6,789 nt of DNA, from the NCBI GenBank assembly GCA_027296185.1, contig JAPUJL010000201.1:1-6789 (forward strand), read 5' to 3'. The notes beneath the pieces are model-generated. The model had not been told where the DNA came from. It ran no database searches and saw nothing but the letters and a program-made list of their open reading frames with translations. Below, in pieces: positions 5,675 to 6,789 of the stretch; the first letter of the stretch is position 1; every line of letters begins with the position of its first letter. The translations under genes were made by a program, and so were the position numbers. This stretch comes from SAR324 cluster bacterium. Lineage in GTDB: Bacteria > SAR324 > JACQKK01.

Positions 5675-6547
5675 ATGACCGCCACCACCCGCGACACAGA
5701 GATCGAAGCCCTGGAGACGGAAATCCGCCGGCTGTGGGAGGAGGTGGAAGCTCGCCCCGGCGATGCGGAACTCCAGGCCCAGCTCAGCGGTAAGCACTCC
5801 GACATCGACCGCGCGCGGGCCGAGGAACTGGCACGCATCGAGGAGTTGTACCAGTCCAGCCTCAAAGAACTGGAGTATCACAGGAAGCGCACGGCTGTCA
5901 CGGTGCACGATCTGAAGGCTCCGATCACGATTGCCCTGCTGAACCTGGAGTTGATCGAGATGTCCGACGATGCCGAGGAGGTCACCTTCTACCGGAGCGG
6001 GATGCGTAGGGAACTGGAGTTCATGCTGGATACGATCGGCAATTTGCTCGAGCTTCAGCGTTTGGCCGAGGGCCCCGGAGACATCTCCAAGGAGCCGCTG
6101 AATGTACATGAGCTGCTGGACGGGGTCATCGGCCGGATGCAGGTGCTGATCAGGGACCGCCCGCAGCTGGAGTTGATCAATGCGGTTCCGGCGGACTTCC
6201 CCGAGTTAATGGGTCAGCGGCACCACCTCACCCGTGTCTTCAACAACCTATTTTCCAACTCCATTAAATACACCGACCAGGGCCACATCAAGGCCAGCGC
6301 TACCGTGAACCATTCCGGCGGCGGGGAGAGGTTACGCGTCGTGATCGAGGATACCGGACAAGGCATCGAGAAGCAGCGCATTCCAACGCTGTTCGCTTAT
6401 TATCAAGGCGACACCGACCGGCCCGAATCGACCGGAATCGGCCTCGCGTTCGTCAAGCAGGTGATGGATGTCCATGCTGGGCGAGTGTGGATCGAGAGCG
6501 AGCGGGGTAAAGGGACGCGGGTGGTGTTGGAGTTTCCGGGGGGGTGA
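5675..6547 (+). CDS. Small soluble sensor histidine kinase
   Basis: A 290-residue cytoplasmic kinase with no membrane segment or signal peptide. Residues about 6-70 are charged and helical, likely a coiled coil, and are followed by the dimerisation helix with the H-box VTVHDLKAPI, phosphoacceptor H78. The ATP-binding HATPase_c domain shows the N-box HLTRVFNNLFSNSIKYT (184-200, N191/N195), the G1 box VIEDTGQGI (223-231), the F-box-like IPTLFAYYQ (236-244) and the G2 box ESTGIGLAFVK (251-261), ending VWIESERGKGTRVVLEFP. All ATP and Mg-binding motifs look intact, so it should autophosphorylate. No PAS, GAF or other sensory domain is present; a signal could come through the coiled coil or a partner. 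No cognate response regulator lies in the window; the divergent HD-GYP gene is the only signalling neighbour. The ATG at 5675 is preferred; a TTG at 5606 would add a disordered 23-residue tail. Only a weak ribosome site precedes either. The stop codon lies within a G-rich quadruplex-type motif. Confidence 0.92.
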   Translation: MTATTRDTEIEALETEIRRLWEEVEARPGDAELQAQLSGKHSDIDRARAEELARIEELYQSSLKELEYHRKRTAVTVHDLKAPITIALLNLELIEMSDDAEEVTFYRSGMRRELEFMLDTIGNLLELQRLAEGPGDISKEPLNVHELLDGVIGRMQVLIRDRPQLELINAVPADFPELMGQRHHLTRVFNNLFSNSIKYTDQGHIKASATVNHSGGGERLRVVIEDTGQGIEKQRIPTLFAYYQGDTDRPESTGIGLAFVKQVMDVHAGRVWIESERGKGTRVVLEFPGG

Positions 6548-6564
6548 GGGGGTATGGGTTTGGG
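6538..6564 (+). other. G-quadruplex-type motif spanning the kinase stop codon
   Basis: Four G-runs occur in a row on the coding strand: seven Gs (6538-6544), five Gs (6548-6552), three Gs (6556-6558) and three Gs (6562-6564), separated by TGA, TAT and TTT, all 3-base loops. This meets the usual G3+N1-7 definition. The first loop is the stop codon itself. Further G-runs lie just upstream (6504-6507, 6512-6514, 6519-6521). It could form in mRNA or in DNA. Confidence 0.6.
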
Positions 6565-6789
6565 TGGTGATTATATTTACATAATACCGGCGCAGTTACA
6601 TTTAATAGAAAATCTGTAGGGCATCGACCAAAGGCGGACTCTGGCCCGCATGGTGCTTCACAGCCTATCAACCTGAATTGTGCTCGAATAAGGCCACGAT
6701 CCCTAGGCCCCGAGCAATCGTTTCATCCTCTAGGGTGCTCCAGAAGCCGGTTTGACAGCGTTCCGGCGAGCCCATATAATTTCAACAGG
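6548..6789. other. Non-coding region after the histidine kinase gene
   Basis: No gene is evident in these 242 bases; all frames break into short pieces. After the G-rich motif the composition switches to AT-rich at about 6568-6620, with the inverted repeat ATTAT/ATAAT (6570-6574, 6581-6585) and TTACAT twice (6577-6582, 6596-6601). TTTACA (6576-6581) and TTTAAT (6601-6606) could form a promoter but the 19-base spacer is long. Positions 6621-6745 hold nothing I recognise. The region ends in a consensus promoter. Confidence 0.55.
6752..6780 (+). promoter_or_regulatory. Perfect consensus sigma-70 promoter
   Basis: TTGACA (6752-6757) and TATAAT (6775-6780) match the sigma-70 consensus in all 12 positions with the optimal 17-base spacer. 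A start site is expected near the A at 6787. It reads rightward out of the window, so the gene driven is not visible. Perfect promoters are uncommon upstream of ordinary genes and typical of strong or tightly repressed units such as stable RNA genes. Confidence 0.85.

Noticed and set aside
5462..6109. 215-residue open frame antisense to the histidine kinase gene
   Set aside because: The kinase H-box region on the plus strand is unambiguous; the antisense translation has no family resemblance.
6453..6671. 72-residue minus-strand frame crossing the kinase 3' end
   Set aside because: Its second half is a proline/threonine-rich shadow of the G-rich tail and no start signal or homology is recognised.

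Overview
This window is GC-rich with short AT-rich islands. It holds five protein-coding genes and no recognisable tRNA, rRNA, CRISPR array or insertion sequence. Gene content (RluA-type pseudouridine synthase, DsbA-like exported oxidoreductase, HD-GYP phosphodiesterase, soluble histidine kinase) and base composition suggest a Gram-negative proteobacterium, perhaps a gammaproteobacterium. That placement is an inference; nothing here fixes the genus.

Layout. Positions 1-288 are non-coding, with an 8-bp dyad at 38-61 that overlaps a possible leftward promoter. An RluA-family pseudouridine synthase (289-1215, +) meets tail to tail, with a 6-base overlap, a two-part protein (1210-2265, -). That protein looks like a HAD-type fold joined to a uridine-kinase/phosphoribulokinase-like fold whose P-loop has lost its lysine. 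Only 65 bases separate it from the divergent gene for a secreted DsbA-like thioredoxin-fold protein with a CSHC active site (2331-2948, +). A 227-base spacer full of GC-rich dyads (2949-3175) follows. Next comes a large leftward gene (3176-5236, -) for a GAF/HD-GYP protein with a degenerate receiver-like N-terminus and a roughly 110-residue insertion inside the HD-GYP domain. A 438-base divergent spacer (5237-5674) separates it from a small soluble histidine kinase (5675-6547, +). The kinase gene ends inside a G-quadruplex-type motif. The last 242 bases are non-coding and end with a textbook sigma-70 promoter (TTGACA, 17 bases, TATAAT) that fires out of the window to the right.

How the genes relate. 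The HD-GYP protein and the kinase are divergently arranged signalling genes and may share regulation. The kinase has no canonical response regulator in the window, and the only receiver-like domain present appears to lack phosphoacceptor chemistry. The other three genes (RNA modification, a likely pseudoenzyme, envelope thiol chemistry) look like housekeeping neighbours with no evident common pathway. I see no complete unknown multi-gene system. The most unusual items are the HAD/degenerate-kinase fusion, the insertion in the HD-GYP domain and the quadruplex motif across the kinase stop codon.
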